Shown: in pieces, positions 8,723 to 15,608 of the stretch
How the letters are laid out: every line of letters starts with the position of its first letter
Position numbering within the stretch: position 1 is the stretch's first letter
NCBI RefSeq assembly: GCF_014199615.1
Contig: NZ_JACHOB010000001.1
Coordinates: 1-64,000, forward strand
Length of the DNA: 64,000 bases
Source: Parvularcula dongshanensis
GTDB lineage: Bacteria; Pseudomonadota; Alphaproteobacteria; Caulobacterales; Parvularculaceae
Direction: 5' to 3'
Program-made: the position numbers and the translations under genes
The notes under the pieces: model-generated
The model's database searches: none
The model's input: only the letters and a program-made list of their open reading frames with translations
Told to the model about the DNA's origin: nothing

Positions 8723-8732
8723 GTCCAGACCC
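8714..8732 (-). repeat. Right terminal inverted repeat of the IS5-family element
   Basis: On the minus strand starts GGGTCTGGACTC. It is followed on the plus strand by the TA duplicate at 8733-8734. Confidence 0.85.
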
Positions 8733-8802
8733 TAGCACGTTGAGCTAGTATTTTTACCCTGTAGCGAGAAGTTCCGGCTACTCCCCCCATCGGAGGGTGG
8801 TT

Positions 8803-9309
8803 ATGAAGTTCGGTTCCCGCGAATGGCACCTGAAACGTACTGACGACAGCATCGTAAGGCGGAATGGGGACCTCAAATCGTCCCGTGAGTTTCGCGCTTG
8901 GGCGCTCCTCGGTACCTTCGCACTAACAGCGACGCCCCTCGTCACCTCGATCGTCTGGTGGATGAAAGAAGGCGCGTGGATCGAGGCCGACCTCCAAACC
9001 TTCGGGATGCTGCTGACGGGAAAGACGCCATTCGGCGAGCAACCGTTTAGTATCGTAGATCTAGTCGAGATCGATCACGTAGCCATCGAGTCGAAGGTCG
9101 CCGAAGACGCTTGGTTCATCGAGAGGGTTCTACGGCGCGCGTTGTGGGACAGCCCGCTTGGCGTCCTCACGTTCTTCTTCGCCTTCTACGTCCTGAACCT
9201 TCTGACCATTGTTCGTGAGAGGAGCATCGAGCGTATCCTCTTCAACCTCGGCAGACGTCGCTCGGATTTGGTGGCACAAGCAACGGATCGAGCGCAGCCT
9301 TCTACGTGA
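8803..9309 (+). CDS. Hypothetical membrane protein with two predicted membrane segments
   Basis: 168 residues from ATG 8803; GGAGG ends 6-7 bases upstream, which favours it over the GTG at 8797. Membrane segments are seen near residues 32-53 (AWALLGTFALTATPLVTSIVWW) and 119-137 (LGVLTFFFAFYVLNLLTIV), with a soluble loop of about 65 residues between and charged tails at both ends. I do not recognise the family. It starts 70 bp beyond the IS right end, so its native promoter may have been displaced. Confidence 0.65.
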   Translation: MKFGSREWHLKRTDDSIVRRNGDLKSSREFRAWALLGTFALTATPLVTSIVWWMKEGAWIEADLQTFGMLLTGKTPFGEQPFSIVDLVEIDHVAIESKVAEDAWFIERVLRRALWDSPLGVLTFFFAFYVLNLLTIVRERSIERILFNLGRRRSDLVAQATDRAQPST

Positions 9310-9551
9310 CCGTTCGGGACGTTCTGCAACGAACGTTTGATTGGACGGCTGGCCCCTAGCGCATTCTGGCGAGCGTTGCCGATCGGCGTGCCGGCTAGGC
9401 GGGGGATCCGACTCTCAACGTCACGATTGAAGCCGACGGACCGGAGCAAGGCGTCTCCCTGCCGCGTCAGCGCCTCACGCCAGGGACGATTTGCCAGCGT
9501 GTAGATGTGTTTGGCGACGCCCGTCGCGGCGCCTCTTAAACTGCCCAGCAA
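9186..9551 (-). CDS. Possible small unknown gene, antisense to the end of the previous gene
   Basis: A TTG-started frame of 121 residues (beginning LGSLRGAATGVAKHIYTLAN) with AGGAG about 7 bases before the TTG. The first 80 residues have reasonable composition; the last part runs antisense to the neighbouring gene and is Arg-rich. There is no family match I recognise. It could equally be chance in G+C-rich DNA or the tail of a decayed gene. Confidence 0.22.
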   Translation of the reverse strand: MLGSLRGAATGVAKHIYTLANRPWREALTRQGDALLRSVGFNRDVESRIPRLAGTPIGNARQNALGASRPIKRSLQNVPNGHVEGCARSVACATKSERRLPRLKRIRSMLLSRTMVRRFRT

Positions 9552-9630
9552 GTCCCACTCCTCGCCCTAGTAATGGTAGACGTGATAGGATCTGCCGCAG
9601 TCGTCATCGGAGCCGCAGATGAGCAGAAAT

Positions 9631-9656
9631 GGAACGTCCTTCGAGGCTTAGCCGTT
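9631..9656 (+). promoter_or_regulatory. EcfG-type general-stress promoter, GGAAC-N17-CGTT
   Basis: GGAAC at 9631-9635 and CGTT at 9653-9656 with exactly 17 bases between, matching the consensus recognised by EcfG-type sigma factors in alphaproteobacteria. It sits 47 bp before the ATG of the PRC-barrel gene at 9704. Match and position are seen; regulation by the general stress response is inferred from the consensus. Confidence 0.75.
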
Positions 9657-9703
9657 GTGCATAGTACATGGCGCGACTCGGCGCCGCATGCGATGACGGA
9701 GAG

Positions 9704-11044
9704 ATGATGATGAACCAGCGAATGGTGGCTCTTGCAGGAGCGAGCTGTTTGGCACTCGGAGGTGCGTCGGCCACAGCGCAAGAAGCCGATTACGTGACCG
9801 AATGTCAGGACCTCTACACCTTCCTGAACCAGTCGCAGGCCTACGATCTTACAGCCGAGCCGGAACTTGCAGCCATTCTCGAGCGCAACGACGCGCGAAC
9901 CTGTAACCGACGCTTGGCGGTGTTGGAGCGCGATGCTCGGCAGGTGCGGCAGGTCGCTGGGCAATCGGACAGCGACGTGACGACGGAGTCGCGCTCGGTG
10001 CAGGAAGAAGTTCAGCTGCAGGAGACCGTCACCGTACAAGGCGAGGTCGACGTCGTCGCGCCGGTACCGAACGTCCAGGTCCGCCCGGAGCCGGCTGACG
10101 TTCAGGTCCGCAGCGAACCGCCGCGCGTCACCGTCCGCGAGGGCCAACCGGAGATCGTGGTGCGGGAACGTCCGGCGACGATCACCGTCGGGATGCCGAC
10201 CATCACCGTGCGTCAGCAGGCGCCGGAGATCATCATCACGATGCCGCCGTCAGACGTCGACGTGGCGATGGCGGAACCGCAAGTCGAAGTTCGGCAGGCG
10301 CCCCCGCAGGTGAGCGTTGCAGTACCCGACCCTCGCGTCGATCTCGATCTCCGCGCGGTCCCCGGGAAAGCGGACACGCCGGTTCAGACGCGTATCACGC
10401 GCGAGCGGTTGGCTGCGCAGGACGAGGCAGGCCTGCAGCTCGTCGCGCGCGGCGACGAGGGTGCCGATGCCAACGTCTACGTCGCTGATGCAGAGCCGCA
10501 AGTCACGGTCAACGGGACGGATGCCGAGGCGCAGATCGATCTGCAACGACCTGAACCCCAAGTTCGTTTCGAAGGCGCGGAGCCCACGCTTGAGACGAGC
10601 GGTCAGCCCGAGATCCGCTTCGAGCGAGTTGGCGAGCCGGACATCCAGATCCGCCAGGCGGCCGCGGAAGCGCCCCAAGCCGTCGCCGGATCAGGGAGCA
10701 CGAGCGCACCGCAGCAGTCCGCAGCAGCGGCTCCTGCCGCCGCGAACGTGACCGTCGGCGACCTCCTCGGCAAATCCGTGATGGGGGCCGACGATGAGGA
10801 GGTCGGCAGCATCGATCGTGTCGTTGAGATGAACGGGCAAACCTACGCGATCATCGAGCACGGCGGCTTCCTCGGGATCAGGGATACCGACATTCCCGTG
10901 CCAGTGACCGAGCTGCGCATGAGCGGCGACGATCTCCGCGCTGGCAACCTGACAGCTCAGCGTGCAGAGCAGATGCAAGCGAACGACATCTCGACGGGCG
11001 AGGAGCTGCCAAGCGAGACGACGCTCAGGATTGCGACCCGCTGA
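9704..11044 (+). CDS. Secreted repeat protein with C-terminal PRC-barrel domain
   Basis: 446 residues from ATG 9704 (GGAGAG just upstream). A signal peptide (MMMNQRMVALAGASCLALGG, cleavage near ATAQ-EADY) directs it to the periplasm. A Cys-containing N-terminal part (to about residue 90) is followed by about 230 residues of short Val/Pro repeats with a recurring P-x-V-x-V beat (PNVQVRPEP, ADVQVRSEP, PQVEVRQAP and others). The last 100 residues form a PRC-barrel (VTVGDLLGKSVMGADDEEVG and onward). PRC-barrels mediate protein or surface interactions. An EcfG-type promoter precedes the gene and a strong hairpin terminator follows. Repeat periodicity and secretion suggest a structural or envelope-stress role; the exact function is unknown. 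Confidence 0.8.
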   Translation: MMMNQRMVALAGASCLALGGASATAQEADYVTECQDLYTFLNQSQAYDLTAEPELAAILERNDARTCNRRLAVLERDARQVRQVAGQSDSDVTTESRSVQEEVQLQETVTVQGEVDVVAPVPNVQVRPEPADVQVRSEPPRVTVREGQPEIVVRERPATITVGMPTITVRQQAPEIIITMPPSDVDVAMAEPQVEVRQAPPQVSVAVPDPRVDLDLRAVPGKADTPVQTRITRERLAAQDEAGLQLVARGDEGADANVYVADAEPQVTVNGTDAEAQIDLQRPEPQVRFEGAEPTLETSGQPEIRFERVGEPDIQIRQAAAEAPQAVAGSGSTSAPQQSAAAAPAAANVTVGDLLGKSVMGADDEEVGSIDRVVEMNGQTYAIIEHGGFLGIRDTDIPVPVTELRMSGDDLRAGNLTAQRAEQMQANDISTGEELPSETTLRIATR

Positions 11045-11097
11045 GAACGGGTTCCGTATCAGGTTGTGTAAGTGAACATGATCAGCGGCAGACTGAA

Positions 11098-11132
11098 GCG
11101 CCCCTAGCGAAGACTCGCTAGGGGCGTACTCT
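11098..11132 (+). terminator. Rho-independent-like terminator after the PRC-barrel gene
   Basis: CGCCCCTAGCGA - AGAC - TCGCTAGGGGCG forms a 12-bp perfect stem (11099-11126), followed by a weak T-containing tail (TACTCTT). It lies 55 bp after the stop at 11044 and could also terminate minus-strand transcription from 11266-12121. Confidence 0.7.
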
Positions 11133-11265
11133 TGAAGCGTAACGTGTCGGCCGCGGCGGCGGGGTTAGGTCCCCACCCGTGCCGTCGGCGCCGACGCACT
11201 AAAGCTTGGACGGGCGGAAGCGGCATCAGCACGTAGCTGTGTCAGGTCGATCTGACCGTTTTTAC

Positions 11266-11562
11266 CTAGTAGATCCCAGCGACCATGCCGTCCTGGTGTC
11301 TGGCGTCATGGTTGATGACCTGATGCGCCTGAATCTCGAGGGGCTCGACGGGGACCAGACCTCCACCTTGCAGCGCGACGGCTGCTACCCTCTTCGCCGC
11401 GACGTCGATCAGCAAGTCGTCGATGATGCCCAACTCGACGCCTTCGGGCGTCACGAGGGGTAGATTGCGAATGTCCTGCTTCGCGTCCTTTAGCTTGTAT
11501 CTAGACAGCGTAGAGAACTTCTTCAGCCGACTTTCTGAGGCGCTCTTCTCATAGTCTGTCAT
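11266..11562 (-). CDS. Small PRC-barrel domain protein
   Basis: 98 residues from ATG 11562; a GTG at 11571 is an alternative three codons upstream, but GGAG is better spaced from the ATG. The PRC-barrel covers most of the protein (YKLKDAKQDIRNLPLVTPEG, then IGIIDDLLIDV-type strand pattern and VPVEPLEI). It has no signal peptide, so it is probably cytoplasmic. It is the second PRC-barrel protein within 2 kb. It lies downstream of the two tiny genes at 11586-12121 on the same strand (gap 23 bp) and may share their stress promoter. Confidence 0.75.
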   Translation of the reverse strand: MTDYEKSASESRLKKFSTLSRYKLKDAKQDIRNLPLVTPEGVELGIIDDLLIDVAAKRVAAVALQGGGLVPVEPLEIQAHQVINHDARHQDGMVAGIY

Positions 11563-11585
11563 CTCACTCACTCCGATCGTGACGC

Positions 11586-11900
11586 TTACAGCAAGGACGT
11601 AGAGTTCGAGGTCGCGACTGGAAGATGCCCGGTCCCCTGCCCGCCTATGCGCCTATCGCTTGGTTGGGCGACTTCACCGGCAAGACGGATAGTCTTGGCT
11701 GGCGTCAACACCGATGCTTCCGTCGGACTGCTGCCGGGCCTCTGCGGGACGTCGTCGACGACGAGGACGGAGGACTTTCTGTGGCTCTCAATGGAAGAGT
11801 CACCGTCGCCGTACAGACGCTCAATCGCAACCTGCGCGATCTCGACTAGCCGCCCGGTGGGGGGTGTCGAGCCTTCGGCGATCGTCGCAGGGTCAGTCAT
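11586..11900 (-). CDS. Small unknown protein, translationally coupled to the upstream membrane peptide
   Basis: 104 residues starting at ATG 11900 (MTDPATIAEGSTPPTGRLVE), whose ATGA overlaps the stop of the 74-residue gene upstream, a typical coupling arrangement. The middle (IERLYGDGDSSIESHRKSSV) is hydrophilic; there is no signal or membrane segment. I recognise no family. Third positions are mostly G or C in the first half, which supports coding; the C-terminal part is less convincing. Confidence 0.45.
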   Translation of the reverse strand: MTDPATIAEGSTPPTGRLVEIAQVAIERLYGDGDSSIESHRKSSVLVVDDVPQRPGSSPTEASVLTPAKTIRLAGEVAQPSDRRIGGQGTGHLPVATSNSTSLL

Positions 11901-12121
11901 GCCCCTGCCAGCTGCGATGGCGAGCGCCGCTTGAGCGAGACGTACGATTGAGAGACGACCGCTCCTTCGGCAGAGGCGGAACCAGAAACAGGAGCGTCGG
12001 CTGTTCTCCTCTCTTCGCCGCTCGTTAGCAGGAAGAGAAGCGCGAGGAGAATAAGGGCGACGAGGATCACCCACGCCCACCAGGGAAACCGGGACTTCTT
12101 CACGACCGGTATCTCAGCCAT
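11897..12121 (-). CDS. Small single-pass membrane protein under an EcfG-type promoter
   Basis: 74 residues from ATG 12121, with GGAGA about 6 bases upstream. The layout is a short basic N-terminus (MAEIPVVKKSRFPWW), one strong membrane segment (AWVILVALILLALLFLLTS) and a polar tail. This layout is common among alphaproteobacterial stress-induced small membrane proteins. The -10 element of an exact EcfG-type promoter lies 28 bp upstream of the start. The stop codon overlaps the start of the next gene (ATGA). Confidence 0.7.
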   Translation of the reverse strand: MAEIPVVKKSRFPWWAWVILVALILLALLFLLTSGEERRTADAPVSGSASAEGAVVSQSYVSLKRRSPSQLAGA

Positions 12122-12148
12122 CAACGTTCTCCATTAAGCATCAGGTGG

Positions 12149-12174
12149 AACGGCCCTAGCCAGTGCCTAGTTCC
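12149..12174 (-). promoter_or_regulatory. EcfG-type general-stress promoter, GGAAC-N17-CGTT
   Basis: On the minus strand GGAAC (12174-12170) and CGTT (12152-12149) are separated by exactly 17 bases. The -10 is 28 bp from the ATG at 12121. Together with the identical element at 9631 this makes a chance match unlikely. Confidence 0.75.
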
Positions 12175-12302
12175 CAGTCCCCCAGCTTTCTGGTGAGGTG
12201 AGCGACGTCAGTGGGTAGAGTGCCCTTGGGACCGGACCCTCTGCTTGCGAGATCGTGCGAGCACACGTCGTCGCGCGCCCCCTTCAGTCACATCTACCGG
12301 GA

Positions 12303-13262
12303 CTAGCTCCGCGCTTCGCCTACCGTGTTGGCAGCGTGCGCCCCGCGCCGTCCTAGCGGCTGGCGGCTGCCTTCGGTCGTGTCCTTCTTGGTCTGCCGTT
12401 CGACCTCCGCGTTGATCTCGGCACCAAGCAGAACAACGAAGCAGGTCAGGTAGAGCCACATCAGCAAGATCACCGCCCCGCCGATCGTCCCGTAGGTCTC
12501 GTTGTAGCTCGCGAAGTTCGAGACGTAGACCGAGAAGGCGATCGAGCCGATCAACCACAACACGACGCCGACGATCGCCCCCGGCGTGACCCACGCCCAA
12601 CGCGGCTCGTCCCGGGCGGCGGCGTAGCGGTAGAGAACGGCGAAGGCGAGCGCGGCGCCAGCGAGGAGAACCGCCCACTTGAGCACGCCGATCAGGAACT
12701 CGACCGCGCCGGACAAGCCGACCGCCTTCAGCACGGCGGGCAGGACGACGACCAATCCGATGGCGAGCACGACGCCGATGATTGCACCAATCGTCAGCAC
12801 GAGGCGCAGAAGGGTCTTCTTGATGAAGCCCCGGTCGTCCTCCTCGTCATAGGCGATGTTCACGCCCTCGATCACGGCGTTCATCCCCTTGGAGGCGGAC
12901 CAGATGCCGAGCGCGATCGCCAAGATCGCCGTAAGCAGGGCGCCGCTTCCATCCTCCGCAGCTTGACGGGCCTGCGAGTGGATGATGTCGGCCGCTTCCT
13001 GCGGCAACGCCGAGGTGAACCCGTCGAGCTGACGGACGATCTCGGCGGGGTCGGCGATCAGCCCCCAAATCGCGACGACGGCCGCGACCGCTGGGAAGAG
13101 CGCTAGGAGCGAGAAGAACGCGCCCCCTGCGGCGATGAGAGAGACATGGTCGTTCTTTATCTCACTCTTCGTGCGAAGAAGCGTGTCCTTCCAACCGAGG
13201 GGCGGCACGTCCCATGGCCTGCTCGCTTGACGTCCGCGGGCAGCTTCGTTCGGCTCAGCCAT
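12303..13262 (-). CDS. YihY/BrkB-family inner-membrane protein
   Basis: 319 residues from ATG 13262 (AGGGAAGAG directly upstream). The family core is clear: the opening amphipathic segment (DTLLRTKSEIKNDHVSLIAAG, GGAFFSLLALFPAVAAVVAI), then six hydrophobic segments, GIWSASKGMNAVIEGVN, and the C-terminal YGTIGGAVILLMWLYLTCFV. YihY proteins (formerly called RNase BN or BrkB) are integral membrane proteins of poorly defined function, often stress-linked in alphaproteobacteria. The basic C-terminal tail of about 30 residues is cytoplasmic. It is divergent from the ECF sigma gene; a weaker EcfG-like promoter lies 32 bp upstream. Confidence 0.9.
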   Translation of the reverse strand: MAEPNEAARGRQASRPWDVPPLGWKDTLLRTKSEIKNDHVSLIAAGGAFFSLLALFPAVAAVVAIWGLIADPAEIVRQLDGFTSALPQEAADIIHSQARQAAEDGSGALLTAILAIALGIWSASKGMNAVIEGVNIAYDEEDDRGFIKKTLLRLVLTIGAIIGVVLAIGLVVVLPAVLKAVGLSGAVEFLIGVLKWAVLLAGAALAFAVLYRYAAARDEPRWAWVTPGAIVGVVLWLIGSIAFSVYVSNFASYNETYGTIGGAVILLMWLYLTCFVVLLGAEINAEVERQTKKDTTEGSRQPLGRRGAHAANTVGEARS

Positions 13263-13293
13263 CTCTTCCCTCGTGTCTTGTTCCTCTGCGGCC

Positions 13294-13319
13294 AACACGC
13301 AGTCAGAAAAGGAGTTTCC
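13294..13319 (-). promoter_or_regulatory. Weak EcfG-like promoter candidate upstream of the YihY gene
   Basis: On the minus strand GGAAA, then 17 bases, then TGTT (13319 to 13294): two mismatches from GGAAC-N17-CGTT but correct spacing and position (32 bp from ATG 13262). The context of other EcfG sites in this block raises its plausibility. Confidence 0.35.
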
Positions 13320-13372
13320 GTTTTTGGAACCATCCGCAGTCCGAACCCTTAGGGATAAAAAGGGGATTGCAT

Positions 13373-13954
13373 TTGGGACAGGTAAGCTTCACCGACGACG
13401 AACTCATTGCGTGTATGGGCTCAGTTCGCAACTTTGCGTACTCCCTTACGAAGTGCCCGGCGGCCGGAGACGACCTCGTCCAAGAGGTCATGCTCCGTTG
13501 TGTGCGTAAGCGTCACCTCTTCCGGGGGGGCAACCTCGAGGCCTGGTTGTTCACCATGTGCCGTCGCCTCTTCTACAACTCGCGGCGAAACGCATCGGCA
13601 AAGGCGACCCACCTAGACATTGCCGATGTCGTCTCCAACGCCCTTGCCGAGCCGGCGATGCAGGAAGATCACCTCGAGGTTAAGAGGCTCATCGACTGCT
13701 TTCGCAGCTTGGGTCGGCGCGATCAGATCCTGATCGCTCTCGTCGGCATAGAGGGCTTGCCCTATGCCGAGGTGGCGCAGGTTCTGAACCTGCCGATCGG
13801 AACGGTCCGATCAGGCCTCAGCAGAGCGAGAGCACGCCTAGCTTCCGCCCTCGAAGCGTACGACTCCGCTCGTCCCATCGAACGGGCCTCTTCTTACTCG
13901 AGAACCGCAGAGGCCTGCTTTCAAGCTGCGGTGAATGCTTCGGTAGCTCGGTAG
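13373..13954 (+). CDS. ECF-family RNA polymerase sigma factor
   Basis: About 193 residues from TTG 13373, preceded by AGGGG at about 8 bases; ATG 13415 is the next in-frame start but would delete part of helix 1. Region 2 is at MGSVRNFAYSLTKCPAAGDD and LVQEVMLRCV; region 4 is at LIALVGIEGLPYAEVAQVLN followed by PIGTVRSGLSRARARL. It resembles the small ECF sigmas involved in alphaproteobacterial stress responses, but the region-4 sequence is not close enough to call it EcfG. No NepR/PhyR partner or anti-sigma gene lies beside it. It is divergent from the YihY gene and sits inside the block with EcfG-type promoters, so it may be a paralogue in the same regulon. Confidence 0.85.
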   Translation: MGQVSFTDDELIACMGSVRNFAYSLTKCPAAGDDLVQEVMLRCVRKRHLFRGGNLEAWLFTMCRRLFYNSRRNASAKATHLDIADVVSNALAEPAMQEDHLEVKRLIDCFRSLGRRDQILIALVGIEGLPYAEVAQVLNLPIGTVRSGLSRARARLASALEAYDSARPIERASSYSRTAEACFQAAVNASVAR

Positions 13955-14056
13955 CTGACGGGAACGTGCCGTACCGCATTCGAGGCGACGATGAGATTTC
14001 TGCAACTCGCTGTTGTCCGGCGCGAAACAATATCTCCGCCGCGTTGTTCCCCCCCT

Positions 14057-14635
14057 ATGACCGAAGAGAAAACGATCTTGCCGGACGGCACCGAGCGCGT
14101 CGTTGTCCGCCCTGGCGAGGCAACTAACAAGCCGTCCGTCCTTGATGCGATGAGCGAGGCAGAAGCCGCCACTCGCGCTCGTCGTGACGAGGGACGTGAA
14201 GGCGGTACGATCCCCATCGTTGAAGAGCGGCTGAAGGTTGGCAAACGTGTCGTCGACAAGGGAACCGTTCGGGTCTCCACTCACGTCGACATGGTCGAAG
14301 AGACCGTCGAGACCGAGCTTGCAAGCCACACAGCCGAGGTTGCTCGGGTGAAGGTCGACCGGGTCGTCGACACCATCCCGGAGCCCCGTCTGGACGGCGA
14401 CACCGTCGTCATTCCGATCATCGAGGAACGGCTCGTGGTCGTGAAGCAGCTCGTCGTCGCTGAGGAAGTTCGGGTCAAGCTCGACGCGTTCGTGAGGACA
14501 GAGCGCGAGACGATGCCCGTCCGCAAGGAACGAGTGACGATCGACCGTATCCCGCCGCAGGACCGTGTTGGCTCGACCGAAGGGTCGGTTGCTGCTGCCG
14601 GTGGCGAGGATAAGCCCGCCCGCCCCACCAAGTGA
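14057..14635 (+). CDS. DUF2382 (YsnF/AvaK-like) stress protein
   Basis: 192 residues from ATG 14057; ATG 13991 is in frame upstream and cannot be excluded. Two DUF2382-type repeats are seen: IPIVEERLKVGKRVVDKGTV and IPIIEERLVVVKQLVVAEEV, each followed by the charged strand pattern typical of the domain. DUF2382 proteins are widespread, abundant stress proteins, often paired with PRC-barrel proteins; the molecular function is unknown. The gene lies 43 bp upstream of a second DUF2382 gene and probably shares its transcript. Confidence 0.8.
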   Translation: MTEEKTILPDGTERVVVRPGEATNKPSVLDAMSEAEAATRARRDEGREGGTIPIVEERLKVGKRVVDKGTVRVSTHVDMVEETVETELASHTAEVARVKVDRVVDTIPEPRLDGDTVVIPIIEERLVVVKQLVVAEEVRVKLDAFVRTERETMPVRKERVTIDRIPPQDRVGSTEGSVAAAGGEDKPARPTK

Positions 14636-14678
14636 AACCTGTGCGCTGCGAGGCAGCACACTGAAGTAGGAGAGAACA

Positions 14679-15482
14679 ATGGATCGCACAGTCACCGCCG
14701 TCTACGGCACCCGTCAGGAAGCCGAAGCTGCCAAGCGAGCCCTCAAAGGCGCCGGCATTCACGTCAACAACGTCCGGGTGATCGACGCTGAGAGCGAGAA
14801 GGCCGCAGGCCGGTACGAGAACGGACGCTACGAGCGCCTCTCAGGCACGTCGTTGCCCGACGATGAGCTTCACACCTACCACGACGCGCTCGACCGCGGC
14901 GAGACGCTCGTCCAGGCGCGCGTTCGCGACAAGGAGGTCGATGAGGCCGTCCGTATCTTGCAAGGTAGCGGGCTCGACCTCGACGCGCGCGAGAAGTCTT
15001 ACACTGACGAGCATCGCTTCGCGACCCGTAACGCCTACGGTCGCGGCAGGACCGACGATCAAGGTCAGACGATCGACGTCGTCGAGGAGCGGTTGAACGT
15101 CGGCAAACGAGAGGTCGACAAGGGCGCAGTGAACGTCCGGTCCTACGTGGTCGAACGGGAGGTGGGCGAGGACGTGACGCTTCGCGACGAGGAAGTCGAA
15201 ATTCACTCCCGTAAGGTCGGCCGCACGCTGAGCCCCCAAGAGGCCGACGAACTCTTCCATGGCAAGACGATCGAGGTACACGAGACCGGCGAAGAAGCGG
15301 TCATCGAGAAGGAAGCCGTGCTTAAGGAGCAGGTCGAGGTCGACAAGGTCGCGAAGGACAAGACCACGCACGTCGTCGATAAGATCCGCGAGACGAAGGT
15401 CGATGTGGATGATGAAACGGCGGGTCACCATGCGGACCAGCGTGACGCTGAGACGCGTACCGACAAAGATCTGAATCGCTAG
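14679..15482 (+). CDS. DUF2382 stress protein with N-terminal general-stress-type ferredoxin-like domain
   Basis: 267 residues from ATG 14679 (AGGAGAG about 6 bases upstream). The N-terminus (MDRTVTAVYGTRQEAEAAKR to about residue 100) resembles the small alpha/beta domain of YflT/GsiB-type stress proteins and is followed by DUF2382 (IDVVEERLNVGKREVDKGAV, then VEREVGEDVTLRDEEV). The highly charged C-terminal region (DKVAKDKTTHVVDKIRETKV) looks like an extended helix. A textbook terminator follows. Function unknown; probably a soluble stress protein co-expressed with its neighbour. Confidence 0.85.
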   Translation: MDRTVTAVYGTRQEAEAAKRALKGAGIHVNNVRVIDAESEKAAGRYENGRYERLSGTSLPDDELHTYHDALDRGETLVQARVRDKEVDEAVRILQGSGLDLDAREKSYTDEHRFATRNAYGRGRTDDQGQTIDVVEERLNVGKREVDKGAVNVRSYVVEREVGEDVTLRDEEVEIHSRKVGRTLSPQEADELFHGKTIEVHETGEEAVIEKEAVLKEQVEVDKVAKDKTTHVVDKIRETKVDVDDETAGHHADQRDAETRTDKDLNR

Positions 15483-15506
15483 TTCCTGGCCATTCAGACC
15501 TTCGTA

Positions 15507-15543
15507 CGCCCCTGCCCTAAGGGCAGGGGCGTTTTGCTTTTCA
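15507..15543 (+). terminator. Strong Rho-independent terminator
   Basis: GCCCCTGCCC - TAA - GGGCAGGGGC (15508-15530) followed by GTTTTGCTTTT: a 10-bp G+C stem with a U-rich tail, 25 bp after the DUF2382 stop. Confidence 0.92.
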
Positions 15544-15608
15544 CTGGACACTGAGAAATTTTGCAGGAGGGAACGCTCCGGTCCTGAACGGGCAGTGAGG
15601 TCGCCTTC

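Larger units (their letters stand above)
7880..8732 (+). mobile_element. Complete IS5-family (IS427-group-like) insertion sequence, 853 bp
   Basis: The element is bounded by imperfect terminal inverted repeats: left GGGTCTGATCTCAAATTAG (7880-7898) and right, on the minus strand, GGGTCTGGACTCAAATCAG (8732-8714), 16 of 19 identical. A TA dinucleotide sits directly outside each end (7878-7879 and 8733-8734), consistent with the TA-type target duplication of the IS427 group. Inside are two overlapping transposase frames in a -1 relation, the standard design of this group, with all DDE residues present. It looks intact and possibly mobile. It lies between the unknown operon and a membrane-protein gene. 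Confidence 0.9.

Noticed and set aside
13336-13362. GGAAC upstream of the ECF sigma gene as an autoregulatory promoter
   Set aside because: GGAAC is present at 13336 but no CGTT follows at 16-18 bases, so it does not meet the EcfG consensus.
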